Origin: an uncultured Bacteroides sp.
GTDB lineage: Bacteria > Bacteroidota > Bacteroidia > Bacteroidales > Bacteroidaceae
Length of the DNA stretch: 64,000 nt
Direction: 5' to 3'
Assembly (NCBI GenBank): GCA_902388495.1
Contig: CABMPP010000016.1
Location: 1-64,000, forward strand
A program made the translations under genes and the position numbers. Below the pieces are notes generated by a model. It worked only from the letters and a program-made list of their open reading frames with translations. It was not told the DNA's origin and ran no database searches. Of this stretch, positions 35,625 through 44,732 are shown one piece after another (positions within the stretch are counted from its first letter, which is position 1; each line of letters begins with the position of its first letter).

Positions 35625-35700
35625 ATGATTTCAGAAATCATTGCTGCAATGATTTCAGAAGTTATTACTGCAATGATTTCTGAAGTTATTGCTGCAATGA
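35624..35700. repeat. 24-bp-period palindromic array, three units
   Basis: Units beginning AATGATTTCAGAA or AATGATTTCTGAA start at 35624, 35648 and 35672, 24 bp apart. Each is internally palindromic (AATGATT...AATCATT or GTTATT) and followed by the link GCTGC or ACTGC. A fourth start (AATGA) is at 35696. The array begins on the last base of the upstream stop codon. Confidence 0.92.
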
Positions 35701-35708
35701 AAATATGA
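35625..35708 (+). CDS. Possible 27-aa repeat-encoded peptide
   Basis: The 24-bp units are in frame. From the ATG at 35625, directly after the peptidase TGA, they read three octapeptides (MISEIIAA, MISEVITA, MISEVIAA), then MKI and stop. The peptide would be an amphipathic helix and could be made by translational coupling. The opposite strand reads a similar peptide because of the palindromes. It may well be a chance by-product of the repeat. Confidence 0.2.
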   Translation: MISEIIAAMISEVITAMISEVIAAMKI

Positions 35709-35803
35709 TAGTTCACCCACCTTCGGAATGCCATAGGAAAAGCTGTATTGAAGAGCATAGACGCGAATGGAATATAGAGTATATTACTATCGTGTTCGTT
35801 AAC

Positions 35804-35846
35804 GAAAGGGATTACGGAAATTTCTCCGTAATTCCTTTCTTTTTTA
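35804..35846 (+). terminator. Rho-independent terminator after the C1B peptidase
   Basis: Stem GAAAGGGATTACGGA / TCCGTAATTCCTTTC (one mismatch, G-T in RNA), loop of 6, then TTTTTTA. Confidence 0.88.
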
Positions 35847-35915
35847 CTCTTTATTCACGTTCTTTTTTGCTACTTTTGCGGGCAAATTAATGAAACCATT
35901 ATTTTATATAAACGC

Positions 35916-37265
35916 ATGGCAAATGTAATTAAGTTACGTAAAGGCCTTGACATTAACCTTAAAGGCGCTGCTGCTAAAGAGTTTATGTCTGTGAAAGAGC
36001 CGGGATTCTACGCATTGGTTCCCGATGATTTTACGGGTATCACTCCCAAGGTGGTGGTCAAAGAACAGGAATATGTGATGGCCGGAGGACCCTTGTTTAT
36101 CGACAAGAATCATCCTGAATTAAAATTTGTTTCGCCCGTTAGCGGCGTAGTGACAAGCGTGGAGCGTGGTGCACGCCGTAAGGTGCTGAACATTGTCGTT
36201 GAGGCTGCCACTGAGCAAGACTACGAGGAATTCGGCAAGATGGATCCGTCCAAGATGAACGGTCAGCAAGTGAAAGAAGCACTGCTGCAAACCGGTATGT
36301 TCGCCTTCATCCGCCAACGCCCGTACGACGTCATTGCCGATCCGACGGTAACTCCGAAAGCTATCTTCGTTTCAGCTTTCGACAGCAACCCGATGGCTCC
36401 CGATTTTGAATTCGCCCTCAAAGGGGAGGAAGCAAATTTCCAGACAGGACTCGACGCTTTGTCAAAGATGGCAAAGACGTATCTGAACATCAGTGTAAAA
36501 CAAAAAACTACGGCTCTGACGCAAGCCAAGAACGTTACCATCACTGCTTTCGACGGGCCTCACCCGGCAGGTAACGTAGGCGTGCAAATCAACCATCTCT
36601 CTCCGGTAGTGAAAGGCGAAACGGTATGGACCATCGGTGCCGAAGCCGTTATCTTCATCGGTCGTCTGATGAATACCGGACGCGTGAATCTGACCCGTAC
36701 GGTAGCTGTTACGGGCTCTGAAGTGTTGAAACCCGCTTACTGCAAACTGCAAGTCGGCGCACTGCTGACGAACGTTTTCCAAGGCAACGTGACTACCGGT
36801 AAAGACCTCCGCTACATCAGCGGCAATGTACTCACCGGCAAGAAGGTTTCTCCGAACGGCTTCCTGGGTGCTTTCGACAGCCAGTTGACGGTAATCCCCG
36901 AAGGAGACGAAATCCACGAAATGTTGGGTTGGATTATGCCGCGTTTCAATCAATTCAGTGTCAACCGCTCCTATTTCAGCTGGTTGATGGGCAAGAAAGA
37001 ATATGTGCTCGATGCCCGTGTGAAGGGTGGCGAACGTCACATGATCATGTCAGGCGAATACGACCGTGTATTCCCGATGGACATCTTCCCCGAATATCTG
37101 GTAAAAGCAATCATTGCAGGCGACATCGACCGTATGGAAGCTTTGGGTATCTACGAAGTGGCTCCCGAAGATTTTGCCCTCTGCGAATTCGTTTGTTCTT
37201 CCAAAGTGGAAGTGCAGCGCATCGTACGTGCCGGACTTGATATGCTTCGTGCTGAAATGGCATAA
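35916..37265 (+). CDS. nqrA: Na+-translocating NADH:quinone reductase subunit A
   Basis: 449 aa, family length. The N-terminal stretch IKLRKGLDINLKGAA, the GPLFIDKNHPELKFVSPVSGVVTSVERGARRKVLNIVVE region and FDGPHPAGNVGVQINHLSPV are characteristic of NqrA, the cytoplasmic quinone-site subunit with no cofactor of its own. It is first in nqrABCDEF. A -7 element TACTTTTG (35871-35878) is 37 nt upstream of the ATG. Confidence 0.96.
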   Translation: MANVIKLRKGLDINLKGAAAKEFMSVKEPGFYALVPDDFTGITPKVVVKEQEYVMAGGPLFIDKNHPELKFVSPVSGVVTSVERGARRKVLNIVVEAATEQDYEEFGKMDPSKMNGQQVKEALLQTGMFAFIRQRPYDVIADPTVTPKAIFVSAFDSNPMAPDFEFALKGEEANFQTGLDALSKMAKTYLNISVKQKTTALTQAKNVTITAFDGPHPAGNVGVQINHLSPVVKGETVWTIGAEAVIFIGRLMNTGRVNLTRTVAVTGSEVLKPAYCKLQVGALLTNVFQGNVTTGKDLRYISGNVLTGKKVSPNGFLGAFDSQLTVIPEGDEIHEMLGWIMPRFNQFSVNRSYFSWLMGKKEYVLDARVKGGERHMIMSGEYDRVFPMDIFPEYLVKAIIAGDIDRMEALGIYEVAPEDFALCEFVCSSKVEVQRIVRAGLDMLRAEMA

Positions 37266-37295
37266 ATCAAAAATCATAAATCATAAATAGTATAA

Positions 37296-38465
37296 ATGAA
37301 AGCGTTAAGAAATTATCTCGACAAGATAAAGCCGAACTTTGAAGAGGGCGGCAAATTCCACGCATTTCGTTCGGTGTTCGATGGCTTCGAAACATTCTTG
37401 TTCGTGCCCAACACTACTTCGAAATCGGGAACGCATATTCACGACTCTATCGACAGCAAACGCATCATGTCGATTGTGGTTATTGCGTTGATACCGGCGC
37501 TGCTGTTCGGTATGTATAACGTAGGTTACCAGCATTTCACGCATACCGGTGCTACCGGCAGCTTCATCGAAATGTTTGCCTACGGTTTCCTGGCTATATT
37601 GCCTAAAATCATTGTATCATACGTAGTAGGTCTCGGCATTGAGTTCGTGGTGGCTCAGTGGAAGAAGGAAGAAATTCAGGAAGGTTTCCTGGTTTCGGGT
37701 ATCTTGATTCCGATGATTGTTCCGGTGGACTGTCCGTTGTGGATTCTGGCGGTTGCTACTGCATTCTCTGTAATCTTTGCGAAAGAAGTATTCGGTGGTA
37801 CGGGCATGAACGTGTTCAACGTTGCTTTGATTACCCGCGCATTCCTTTTCTTTGCTTATCCTACCAAGATGTCCGGTGATGCTGTTTGGGTATCCGGCGA
37901 TTCTATCTTCGGTTTGGGACAACAGGTAGACGGCCTTACGGTAGCTACTCCGCTGGGGGCGGCTGCAACGACAGGTACTTATCCCGATTTCTCCTGGGAT
38001 ATGGTGACCGGTCTTATTCCGGGTTCTATCGGTGAAACCAGTGTCATCGCCATCGCTCTTGGTGCCATTCTGTTGTTGTGGACGGGCATTGCAAGCTGGA
38101 AGACGATGTTCTCCGTATTCGTAGGTGGTGCTTTTATGGCATTCATCTTCAATGCAATCGGTCCTGACACTCCGATGGCTCAGATGCCTTGGTACGAACA
38201 CCTCGTGCTGGGTGGTTTCTGCTTCGGTGCCGTGTTTATGGCTACCGACCCTGTTACTTCGGCACGTACCGAAACAGGTAAGTATATTTTCGGTTTCCTG
38301 ATTGGTGCCATGGCTATCATTATCCGTGTGCTGAACCCCGGTTACCCCGAAGGTATGATGCTTGCCATCCTGCTGATGAACATCTTCGCTCCGCTGATTG
38401 ACTACTGTGTGGTACAGGGCAACATCGGCCGTCGCGAGAAACGTGCAATCAAGTCTAACAATTAA
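37296..38465 (+). CDS. nqrB: Na+-NQR subunit B (membrane, FMN-carrying)
   Basis: 389 aa, integral membrane protein with around nine or ten hydrophobic segments. The segment GSIGETSVIAIALGA is the likely place of the Thr that carries covalent FMN in this family (position inferred, not measured). VMATDPVTSARTETGKYIFG is also a family signature. It forms the sodium channel core with NqrD and NqrE. 30 nt after nqrA. Confidence 0.95.
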   Translation: MKALRNYLDKIKPNFEEGGKFHAFRSVFDGFETFLFVPNTTSKSGTHIHDSIDSKRIMSIVVIALIPALLFGMYNVGYQHFTHTGATGSFIEMFAYGFLAILPKIIVSYVVGLGIEFVVAQWKKEEIQEGFLVSGILIPMIVPVDCPLWILAVATAFSVIFAKEVFGGTGMNVFNVALITRAFLFFAYPTKMSGDAVWVSGDSIFGLGQQVDGLTVATPLGAAATTGTYPDFSWDMVTGLIPGSIGETSVIAIALGAILLLWTGIASWKTMFSVFVGGAFMAFIFNAIGPDTPMAQMPWYEHLVLGGFCFGAVFMATDPVTSARTETGKYIFGFLIGAMAIIIRVLNPGYPEGMMLAILLMNIFAPLIDYCVVQGNIGRREKRAIKSNN

Positions 38466-38479
38466 ATACCGGAATAGAA

Positions 38480-39154
38480 ATGAATACCAATAGTAATAGT
38501 TATACTATCATTTATGCTTCGGTAATGGTTGTTATCGTTGCATTCCTGCTGGCATTCGTTAGTTCTTCACTGAAAGCTACACAAGACAAGAATGTGCAGT
38601 TGGACACTAAAAAGCAGATTCTTGCTGCATTGAACATTAAAAATGTAGAAGATGCTGATGCCGAATATCAGAAATATGTAAAAGGTGATATGCTGATGAA
38701 CGTAGACGGCACGCTGACTGAAAACACAGGTGAGTTTGCCACTAACTACGAGAAAGAAGTGAAAGAACACCAACGTCTGCACGTATTTGTATGTGATGTA
38801 GATGGTCAGACTAAATATGTGGTTCCTGTATACGGTGCCGGTCTTTGGGGCGGTATCTGGGGATACGTTGCTCTGAACGAGGACAAAGACACAGTTTACG
38901 GTGTATACTTCTCACACGCAAGTGAAACTCCGGGTCTGGGTGCTGAAATCGCTACTGACTGGTTCCAACACGAATTCGCAGGCAAGAAGACACTGGAAAA
39001 CGGTGCCGTTGCTCTGGGTGTTGTTAAGAATGGCAAGGTAGAAAAAGCTGATTACCAAGTGGACGGTATCTCTGGTGGTACGATCACTTCGGTAGGTGTG
39101 GATGCTATGCTGAAGGCTTGTCTGAATAATTACATAAGTTTTTTAACTAAATAA
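38480..39154 (+). CDS. nqrC: Na+-NQR subunit C (covalent FMN)
   Basis: 224 aa. One N-terminal membrane anchor (IIYASVMVVIVAFLLAFVSS) and an exported FMN-binding domain. The FMN attachment motif appears as DGISGGTITSVGVD, a Gly variant of the usual SGAT, with the attaching Thr in TITS. GAGLWGGIWGYVAL is the usual FMN-domain stretch. 14 nt after nqrB. Confidence 0.95.
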   Translation: MNTNSNSYTIIYASVMVVIVAFLLAFVSSSLKATQDKNVQLDTKKQILAALNIKNVEDADAEYQKYVKGDMLMNVDGTLTENTGEFATNYEKEVKEHQRLHVFVCDVDGQTKYVVPVYGAGLWGGIWGYVALNEDKDTVYGVYFSHASETPGLGAEIATDWFQHEFAGKKTLENGAVALGVVKNGKVEKADYQVDGISGGTITSVGVDAMLKACLNNYISFLTK

Positions 39155-39174
39155 TAAGGAGGAGGATAAAGAAT

Positions 39175-39816
39175 ATGGGACAACTGTTTTCAAAGAAGAA
39201 TAAAGAAGTATTCTCTGCTCCGTTGGGAATCGATAATCCGGTAACCGTACAGGTGCTTGGTATCTGTTCTGCACTTGCTGTTACTGCCAAGCTGGAACCC
39301 GCCATTGTGATGGGACTTTCAGTTACTGTGATTACAGCGTTTGCCAATGTCGTTATTTCACTGTTGCGTAAGACGATTCCAAATCGTATCCGTATCATCG
39401 TTCAGTTGGTAGTGGTTGCTGCTTTGGTTACCATCGTTAGTGAAATTCTGAAAGCGTTTGCATACGATGTAAGTGTACAGCTCTCTGTTTATGTAGGTTT
39501 GATCATTACCAACTGTATCCTGATGGGACGTCTGGAAGCATTTGCCATGCAGAACGGTCCTTGGGAATCATTCCTTGACGGAGTTGGTAACGGTTTGGGT
39601 TATGCCAAGATTCTGGTAATCGTAGCTTTCTTCCGCGAACTGCTCGGTTCGGGAACTTTGCTTGGTTTCAATATCCTGAATTATGAGCCTATCCAGAATA
39701 TCGGTTATGTAAACAACGGTCTGATGTTGATGCCGCCGATGGCATTGATTATCGTAGCTTGCATCATCTGGTATCAGCGTGCACGTCACAAAGAACTGCA
39801 AGAAGAAAGTAATTAA
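39175..39816 (+). CDS. nqrD: Na+-NQR subunit D
   Basis: 213-aa membrane protein with six hydrophobic segments. The motif LGICSALAVTAKLEPAIVMG and the half-membrane NCILMGRLEAFAMQNGPWES are typical of NqrD/RnfE. Together with NqrE it holds the intramembrane iron-sulfur site. 20 nt after nqrC. An 83-nt gap with AT-rich short repeats follows before nqrE. Confidence 0.95.
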   Translation: MGQLFSKKNKEVFSAPLGIDNPVTVQVLGICSALAVTAKLEPAIVMGLSVTVITAFANVVISLLRKTIPNRIRIIVQLVVVAALVTIVSEILKAFAYDVSVQLSVYVGLIITNCILMGRLEAFAMQNGPWESFLDGVGNGLGYAKILVIVAFFRELLGSGTLLGFNILNYEPIQNIGYVNNGLMLMPPMALIIVACIIWYQRARHKELQEESN

Positions 39817-39899
39817 TATAAATGAAGGGTGAAGAAGGATGAATGAAGGTAACACTCATAAACTCGAAATTCTTCATTCTTAATTTTTAATTAAAATAT

Positions 39900-40526
39900 A
39901 TGGAACATTTATTAAGTTTATTCGTCCGCTCCATCTTTGTGGACAACATGATATTCGCGTTCTTCCTCGGTATGTGCTCTTATCTGGCCGTATCGAAGAA
40001 TGTGAAGACTGCCGTGGGACTGGGTATCGCCGTAACTTTCGTGTTGGTGGTTACGCTTCCGGTCAACTATCTATTGCAAACCAAGGTGCTCGGGCCTAAC
40101 GCTATCATTGAAGGCGTAGACCTCAGCTTCCTGAGTTTTATTCTTTTCATTGCCGTAATTGCCGCTATCGTGCAGTTGGTAGAAATGATTGTGGAACGTT
40201 TCAGCCCTTCGCTCTACGCTTCACTGGGTATCTTCCTGCCGCTGATTGCCGTAAACTGTGCCATCATGGGTGCATCGCTCTTCATGCAGCAACGCATCAC
40301 GATGGGCGAGAGCGATCCGAAGTACATCGGTGACGTTTGGGATGCTATCTCTTATGCACTGGGTTCCGGTATCGGCTGGTTGCTGGCTATTGTCGGTCTG
40401 GCTGCTATCCGCGAGAAAATGGCTTATTCTGACGTACCTGCTCCGCTGAAAGGTTTGGGCATCACGTTCATCACGGTAGGCTTGATGGCAATGGCATTTA
40501 TGTGTTTCTCTGGTTTGAACATCTAA
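39900..40526 (+). CDS. nqrE: Na+-NQR subunit E
   Basis: 208-aa membrane protein, homologous to NqrD in inverted topology. Signatures are [20 protein letters not shown] and [16 protein letters not shown], each with the Cys expected for the shared iron-sulfur centre. The 83-nt gap before it is the largest in the operon but shows no terminator, so cotranscription remains likely. Confidence 0.95.
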   Translation: MEHLLSLFVRSIFVDNMIFAFFLGMCSYLAVSKNVKTAVGLGIAVTFVLVVTLPVNYLLQTKVLGPNAIIEGVDLSFLSFILFIAVIAAIVQLVEMIVERFSPSLYASLGIFLPLIAVNCAIMGASLFMQQRITMGESDPKYIGDVWDAISYALGSGIGWLLAIVGLAAIREKMAYSDVPAPLKGLGITFITVGLMAMAFMCFSGLNI

Positions 40527-40544
40527 TAAGAAAGGAATAAAACA

Positions 40545-41819
40545 ATGGATATGAATATGATATTAGCAAGCATTGGAGTATTCCTCGTGGTTGTTCTGCT
40601 GCTTGTCGTTATCCTGCTGGTTGCCAAGAACTTCCTGGTGCCTTCAGGTAATGTAAAACTTACTATCAACGGCGACAAGGTGCTGGATGTAGCTTCCGGT
40701 TCCACGTTGCTGAATACGCTGTCTGTAAACGGTGTGTTCCTTTCCTCCGCTTGTGGTGGTAAGGGCTCCTGCGGACAGTGCAAATGCCAGGTTGTAGAAG
40801 GCGGTGGCGAAATCCTGCCTTCTGAAACTCCTCACTTCAGCCGTAAGCAAATCCAGGACCATTGGCGTCTGGGTTGCCAGGTGAAGGTGAAAGGCGACAT
40901 GGGTATCAAGATCGACGAGTCTGTACTCGGTGTGAAAGAGTGGGAGTGCGAGGTTATCTCCAACAAGAACGTGGCTACGTTTATCAAAGAGTTTATCGTG
41001 GCATTGCCTAAGGGCGAACACATGGACTTCGTTCCGGGTTCTTATGCACAGATCAAGATACCTAAATACTCAATGGATTATGATAAAGACATTGATAAGA
41101 GTCTGATTGGTGAAGAATACCTGCCTGCATGGGAGAAATTCGGTTTGTTGGGCTTGAAGTGTAGAAACGATGAGGAAACTATTCGTGCTTACTCTATGGC
41201 GAACTATCCTGCTGAGGGTGACCGTATCATGTTGACGGTGCGTATTGCTACTCCGCCGTTCAAACCGAAAGATCAGGGCCCGGGCTTTATGGATGTAATG
41301 CCGGGTATCGCCTCTTCTTATATCTTCACACTGAAACCGGGCGATAAGGTAATCATGAGTGGTCCTTACGGAGACTTCCACCCGATATTCGACTCCAAGC
41401 GTGAGATGATGTGGGTAGGTGGTGGTGCCGGTATGGCTCCGTTGCGTGCACAAATCATGCACATGACGAAGACGCTGCATACTACCGACCGCGTGATGAA
41501 CTACTTCTATGGTGCGCGTGCATTGAACGAAGTGTTCTATCTGGAAGACTTCCTGCAGATAGAGAAAGACTTCCCCAACTTCAAGTTCCACCTCGCACTG
41601 GACCGTCCCGACCCTGCAGCCGATGCAGCGGGCGTGAAGTATACTCCGGGATTCGTACACAACGTAATCTACGAGACTTACTTGAAAGATCACGAAGCTC
41701 CCGAAGACATCGAATACTACATGTGTGGTCCCGGCCCGATGTCGAAAGCTGTTGAGAAGATGCTCGACGATCTCGGCGTTCCGGCTCAGAACCTGATGTT
41801 CGATAACTTCGGCGGATAA
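40545..41819 (+). CDS. nqrF: Na+-NQR subunit F (NADH dehydrogenase, 2Fe-2S/FAD)
   Basis: 424 aa, the electron entry subunit. An N-terminal membrane anchor (ILASIGVFLVVVLLLVVILL) is followed by a ferredoxin domain with Cys ligands in SSACGGKGSCGQCKC and LGCQVKV. Then come the FAD site IRAYSMANYP, the NADH site MWVGGGAGMAPLRAQI and the C-terminal CGPGPMSKAVEKML...MFDNFGG. 18 nt after nqrE. The operon terminator follows at 41844. Confidence 0.96.
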   Translation: MDMNMILASIGVFLVVVLLLVVILLVAKNFLVPSGNVKLTINGDKVLDVASGSTLLNTLSVNGVFLSSACGGKGSCGQCKCQVVEGGGEILPSETPHFSRKQIQDHWRLGCQVKVKGDMGIKIDESVLGVKEWECEVISNKNVATFIKEFIVALPKGEHMDFVPGSYAQIKIPKYSMDYDKDIDKSLIGEEYLPAWEKFGLLGLKCRNDEETIRAYSMANYPAEGDRIMLTVRIATPPFKPKDQGPGFMDVMPGIASSYIFTLKPGDKVIMSGPYGDFHPIFDSKREMMWVGGGAGMAPLRAQIMHMTKTLHTTDRVMNYFYGARALNEVFYLEDFLQIEKDFPNFKFHLALDRPDPAADAAGVKYTPGFVHNVIYETYLKDHEAPEDIEYYMCGPGPMSKAVEKMLDDLGVPAQNLMFDNFGG

Positions 41820-41843
41820 ACGAGATTTGAGATTTGAATAAGG

Positions 41844-41879
41844 AACTCCGGTAGGGCTTGGGCTTTACCGGAGTTTTTT
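41844..41879 (+). terminator. Terminator of the nqr operon
   Basis: Stem AACTCCGGTA / TACCGGAGTT with an 11-12-nt loop, then TTTTT. It overlaps the promoter of the next gene. Confidence 0.85.
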
Positions 41880-41889
41880 GTTACCTTTG
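41858..41889 (+). promoter_or_regulatory. Candidate promoter of the helicase gene inside the nqr terminator
   Basis: TTGG (41858-41861), 20 nt, TACCTTTG (41882-41889), 27 nt before the ATG. The -33 part lies in the terminator loop. Confidence 0.45.
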
Positions 41890-41916
41890 GCTCGTCTTAT
41901 TTAAAATAAAGAATTT

Positions 41917-43272
41917 ATGGAACTTCAAGATATACTCCGCAATCTGCAGATAGAACAACTCACCCCGATGCAGGAAGCTGCACGCGAGGCTTACGGTATG
42001 AATAAAGATTTGGTATTGCTTTCGCCTACCGGTTCGGGCAAGACGCTGGCTTTTCTTCTGCCGTTGGTGCAAACGTTGAAAGCAGATGTGCAAGGTGTGC
42101 AGGCGGTAGTGTTGGTACCTTCGCGCGAGCTGGCTTTGCAGATTGAAACCGTATTCAAGTCAATGAATACTCCTTTTAAGGCTATGAGTTGTTATGGCGG
42201 ACGTCCTGCGATGGAAGAACATCGGACGATGAAAGGTATCAATCCTTCTGTCATTATAGGTACGCCCGGTCGTATGAACGACCATTTGCGGAAAGAAAAT
42301 TTCGATGCCCGTACCGTCACCACTTTAGTTATCGATGAGTTTGATAAATGCCTTGAATTCGGTTTCCATGATGAAATGGCGGAAGTTATCGGGCAGTTAC
42401 CTTCTTTGAAGAAGCGTGTATTACTCTCTGCTACCGATGCCGAGGAAATCCCACAATTTGCAGGAGTGGGAGGGAATGTGGAGGTCAACTCTACGATCCC
42501 CAAGAGCCACTCTACACTTCTGAAGTTGAACTTCCTGGCTACTGAACCTGTTTCTGACCGTTTGAGCTTGCAAAAGGTACTGTCTCCCGAAAAAGATAAG
42601 CTGGAAACGCTTTATCGCCTGCTCTGTACATTGGGTGACCGTTCTACTTTAGTCTTCGTCAATTATCGCGAAAGCGTGGAGCGTGTGGCTTCTTATCTGC
42701 AATCCAGAAAATTTCCTTGCGATGCCTTCCACGGAGGTATGGAGCAAGCCGACCGTGAACGGGCACTTTATAAATTCCGTAACGGCAGTTGCCCTGTCTT
42801 GGTTTCTACTGACCTTGCAGCACGCGGACTGGATATTCCCGGTATCGACAATATTGTGCACTATCATTTACCGGTCAACGAAGAAGCATTCACTCACCGC
42901 AACGGGCGTACAGCTCGCTGGGAGGCGCGTGGCTCTTCTTTTCTTCTCCTCCATGCCGAAGAGCGTCTTCCTGATTATATCCCCGAAGACATCCCAGCCT
43001 TTGAACTGCCGGAGCAGACGCCGAAACCTGCCAAATCCCGTTGGACTACCTTATATATAGGTAAAGGGAAAAAGGATAAGTTGAATAAGATAGATATCGT
43101 AGGTTTCTTATATAAGAAAGGAGGACTGACAAAAGAAGATGTCGGTCAGGTGGATGTAAAAGAACACTATGCTTTTGTAGCCGTTCGTCGTAGCAAAGCC
43201 AAGCAACTCCTTACCTTGATTCACGGTGAGAAAATCAAAGGGATGAAAACGATTATTGAGGAGGCAAAATGA
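41917..43272 (+). CDS. DEAD-box-like RNA helicase with DEFD motif and DbpA-like C-terminal domain
   Basis: 451 aa. Helicase motifs: Q-motif LTPMQEAA, motif I SPTGSGKT, Ia PSRELALQ, Ib TPGR, motif II DEFD instead of DEAD, motif III SAT, then STDLAARGLDIPGID and motif VI HRNGRTAR instead of HRIGRTGR. The C-terminal about 75 residues (TTLYIGKGKKDKLNKIDIVGFLYKKGGL...) look like the DbpA/CsdA-type RNA-binding domain. It probably acts in rRNA or ribosome handling. The two motif changes may alter ATP coupling but are chemically mild. Confidence 0.85.
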   Translation: MELQDILRNLQIEQLTPMQEAAREAYGMNKDLVLLSPTGSGKTLAFLLPLVQTLKADVQGVQAVVLVPSRELALQIETVFKSMNTPFKAMSCYGGRPAMEEHRTMKGINPSVIIGTPGRMNDHLRKENFDARTVTTLVIDEFDKCLEFGFHDEMAEVIGQLPSLKKRVLLSATDAEEIPQFAGVGGNVEVNSTIPKSHSTLLKLNFLATEPVSDRLSLQKVLSPEKDKLETLYRLLCTLGDRSTLVFVNYRESVERVASYLQSRKFPCDAFHGGMEQADRERALYKFRNGSCPVLVSTDLAARGLDIPGIDNIVHYHLPVNEEAFTHRNGRTARWEARGSSFLLLHAEERLPDYIPEDIPAFELPEQTPKPAKSRWTTLYIGKGKKDKLNKIDIVGFLYKKGGLTKEDVGQVDVKEHYAFVAVRRSKAKQLLTLIHGEKIKGMKTIIEEAK

Positions 43273-43383
43273 GTTTTTCTTATAAATATTCGTTTTTATT
43301 TCACTTTTCCTATTAAATGAAAAGTATGCATTCTTAATAACTTTCAGTTTACCTTTTAATACAGTTCTTGATAAGTATATGTA

Positions 43384-43493
43384 ACAAATTGGTGTATATT
43401 TCTTGTATATACCAATAAAAAGTAAGGTAAATGCGGTTGAAAAAATGAATTTCATAAGGAAAGATTTGTAATACGGAAAAAAATCCGTAATTT
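43384..43493. promoter_or_regulatory. Two inverted repeats in the serC upstream gap
   Basis: ATTGGTGTATA...TATATACCAAT (about 43388-43416) and TACGGA-N6-TCCGTA (43472-43489). The second lies in the probable promoter zone 60-80 nt before serC. They are candidate regulator sites. The rest of this 276-nt gap shows nothing clear. Confidence 0.4.
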
Positions 43494-43548
43494 CGCCATG
43501 TCATAAGACATTTAATGAACGAAATTGTATAACCAAAACAAACTTCAA

Positions 43549-44616
43549 ATGAAAAAGCATAATTTCAATGCAGGACCTTCCATTCTCCCGCGCGAGGTGA
43601 TAGAGGATACAGCGAAGGCTATTTTAGATTTCAATGGATCCGGTCTCTCTCTGATGGAGATTAGCCACCGTGCTAAAGACTTCCAACCCGTAGTGGACGA
43701 AGCCGTGGCGTTATTCAAAGAATTGCTCAATATACCCGAAGGTTATTCGGTACTGTTCTTGGGTGGTGGTGCCAGTCTGGAATTCTGCATGATACCTTTC
43801 AATTTCCTCGACAAAAAAGCAGCTTATCTGAATACCGGCGTATGGGCCAAGAAAGCAATGAAAGAAGCTAAAGCTTTCGGCGAGGTTGTAGAAGTAGCCT
43901 CCTCTGCCGAAGCCAACTATACTTATATTCCGAAGGATTATACAGTTCCGGCTGATGTTGATTATTTCCACATTACTACTAACAATACGATTTACGGTAC
44001 GGAACTGAAGAGTGACCTTGATGTCAATGTTCCGATGGTTGCCGATATGTCTTCCGATATTTTCTCCCGTCCTATCGACGTGTCTAAGTATATCTGTATC
44101 TATGGTGGTGCACAGAAGAATTTGGCTCCTGCCGGTGTGACATTCGTTATCGTGAAAGATGAAGCAGTAGGCAAAATGTCCCGTTACATCCCGACTATGC
44201 TGAACTATCAGACTCACATTGACGGAGGTTCTATGTTCAATACTCCTCCTGTTGTTCCTATTTATGCAGCATTGCAGACATTGCGCTGGATCAAGGCACA
44301 GGGCGGTGTGAAGGAAATGGAACGTCGTGCCATCGAGAAGGCAGACATGTTGTATGCTGAAATCGATCGCAACAAACTGTTTGTAGGTACGGCTGCCCAA
44401 GAAGACCGTTCACGCATGAACATCTGCTTCGTGATGGCTCCCGAATACAAAGACCTCGAAGCTGACTTCCTGAAGTTTGCTACAGAAAGAGGTATGGTAG
44501 GTATCAAGGGACACCGTTCAGTAGGTGGATTCCGTGCATCTTGCTACAATGCAATGCCGAAAGAAAGTGTACAAGCACTGATTGACTGCATGCAGGAATT
44601 TGAGAAACTTCATTAA
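43549..44616 (+). CDS. serC: Phosphoserine aminotransferase SerC
   Basis: 355 aa, PLP enzyme converting 3-phosphohydroxypyruvate and glutamate to phosphoserine. Family motifs: [36 protein letters not shown], the PLP Lys in [12 protein letters not shown], and the C-terminal [18 protein letters not shown]. The start is the ATG at 43549 (MKKHNF); the frame is open from an upstream TTG. It is followed by serA, so two consecutive steps of serine synthesis are adjacent. Confidence 0.96.
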   Translation: MKKHNFNAGPSILPREVIEDTAKAILDFNGSGLSLMEISHRAKDFQPVVDEAVALFKELLNIPEGYSVLFLGGGASLEFCMIPFNFLDKKAAYLNTGVWAKKAMKEAKAFGEVVEVASSAEANYTYIPKDYTVPADVDYFHITTNNTIYGTELKSDLDVNVPMVADMSSDIFSRPIDVSKYICIYGGAQKNLAPAGVTFVIVKDEAVGKMSRYIPTMLNYQTHIDGGSMFNTPPVVPIYAALQTLRWIKAQGGVKEMERRAIEKADMLYAEIDRNKLFVGTAAQEDRSRMNICFVMAPEYKDLEADFLKFATERGMVGIKGHRSVGGFRASCYNAMPKESVQALIDCMQEFEKLH

Positions 44617-44625
44617 TAATATTTT

Positions 44626-44710
44626 GATTCACCACAGAGGACACAGAGTCCCACAGAGATTGGACTAAAGAAAAAACTCTGTGAAACTCAGTGTCACTCT
44701 GTGGTGAATT
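44626..44710. repeat. Long imperfect hairpin between serC and serA
   Basis: TTCACCACAGAGGACACAGAG on the left mirrors CTCAGTGTCACTCTGTGGTGAA on the right. Inner parts ACAGAG and CTCTGT pair again. This CACAGAG-rich hairpin is of a type often scattered between Bacteroidales genes. It fills most of the 116-nt gap and could modulate serA expression from the serC transcript. Confidence 0.75.
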
Positions 44711-44732
44711 CTTTTTTAATACCAATTGAATC

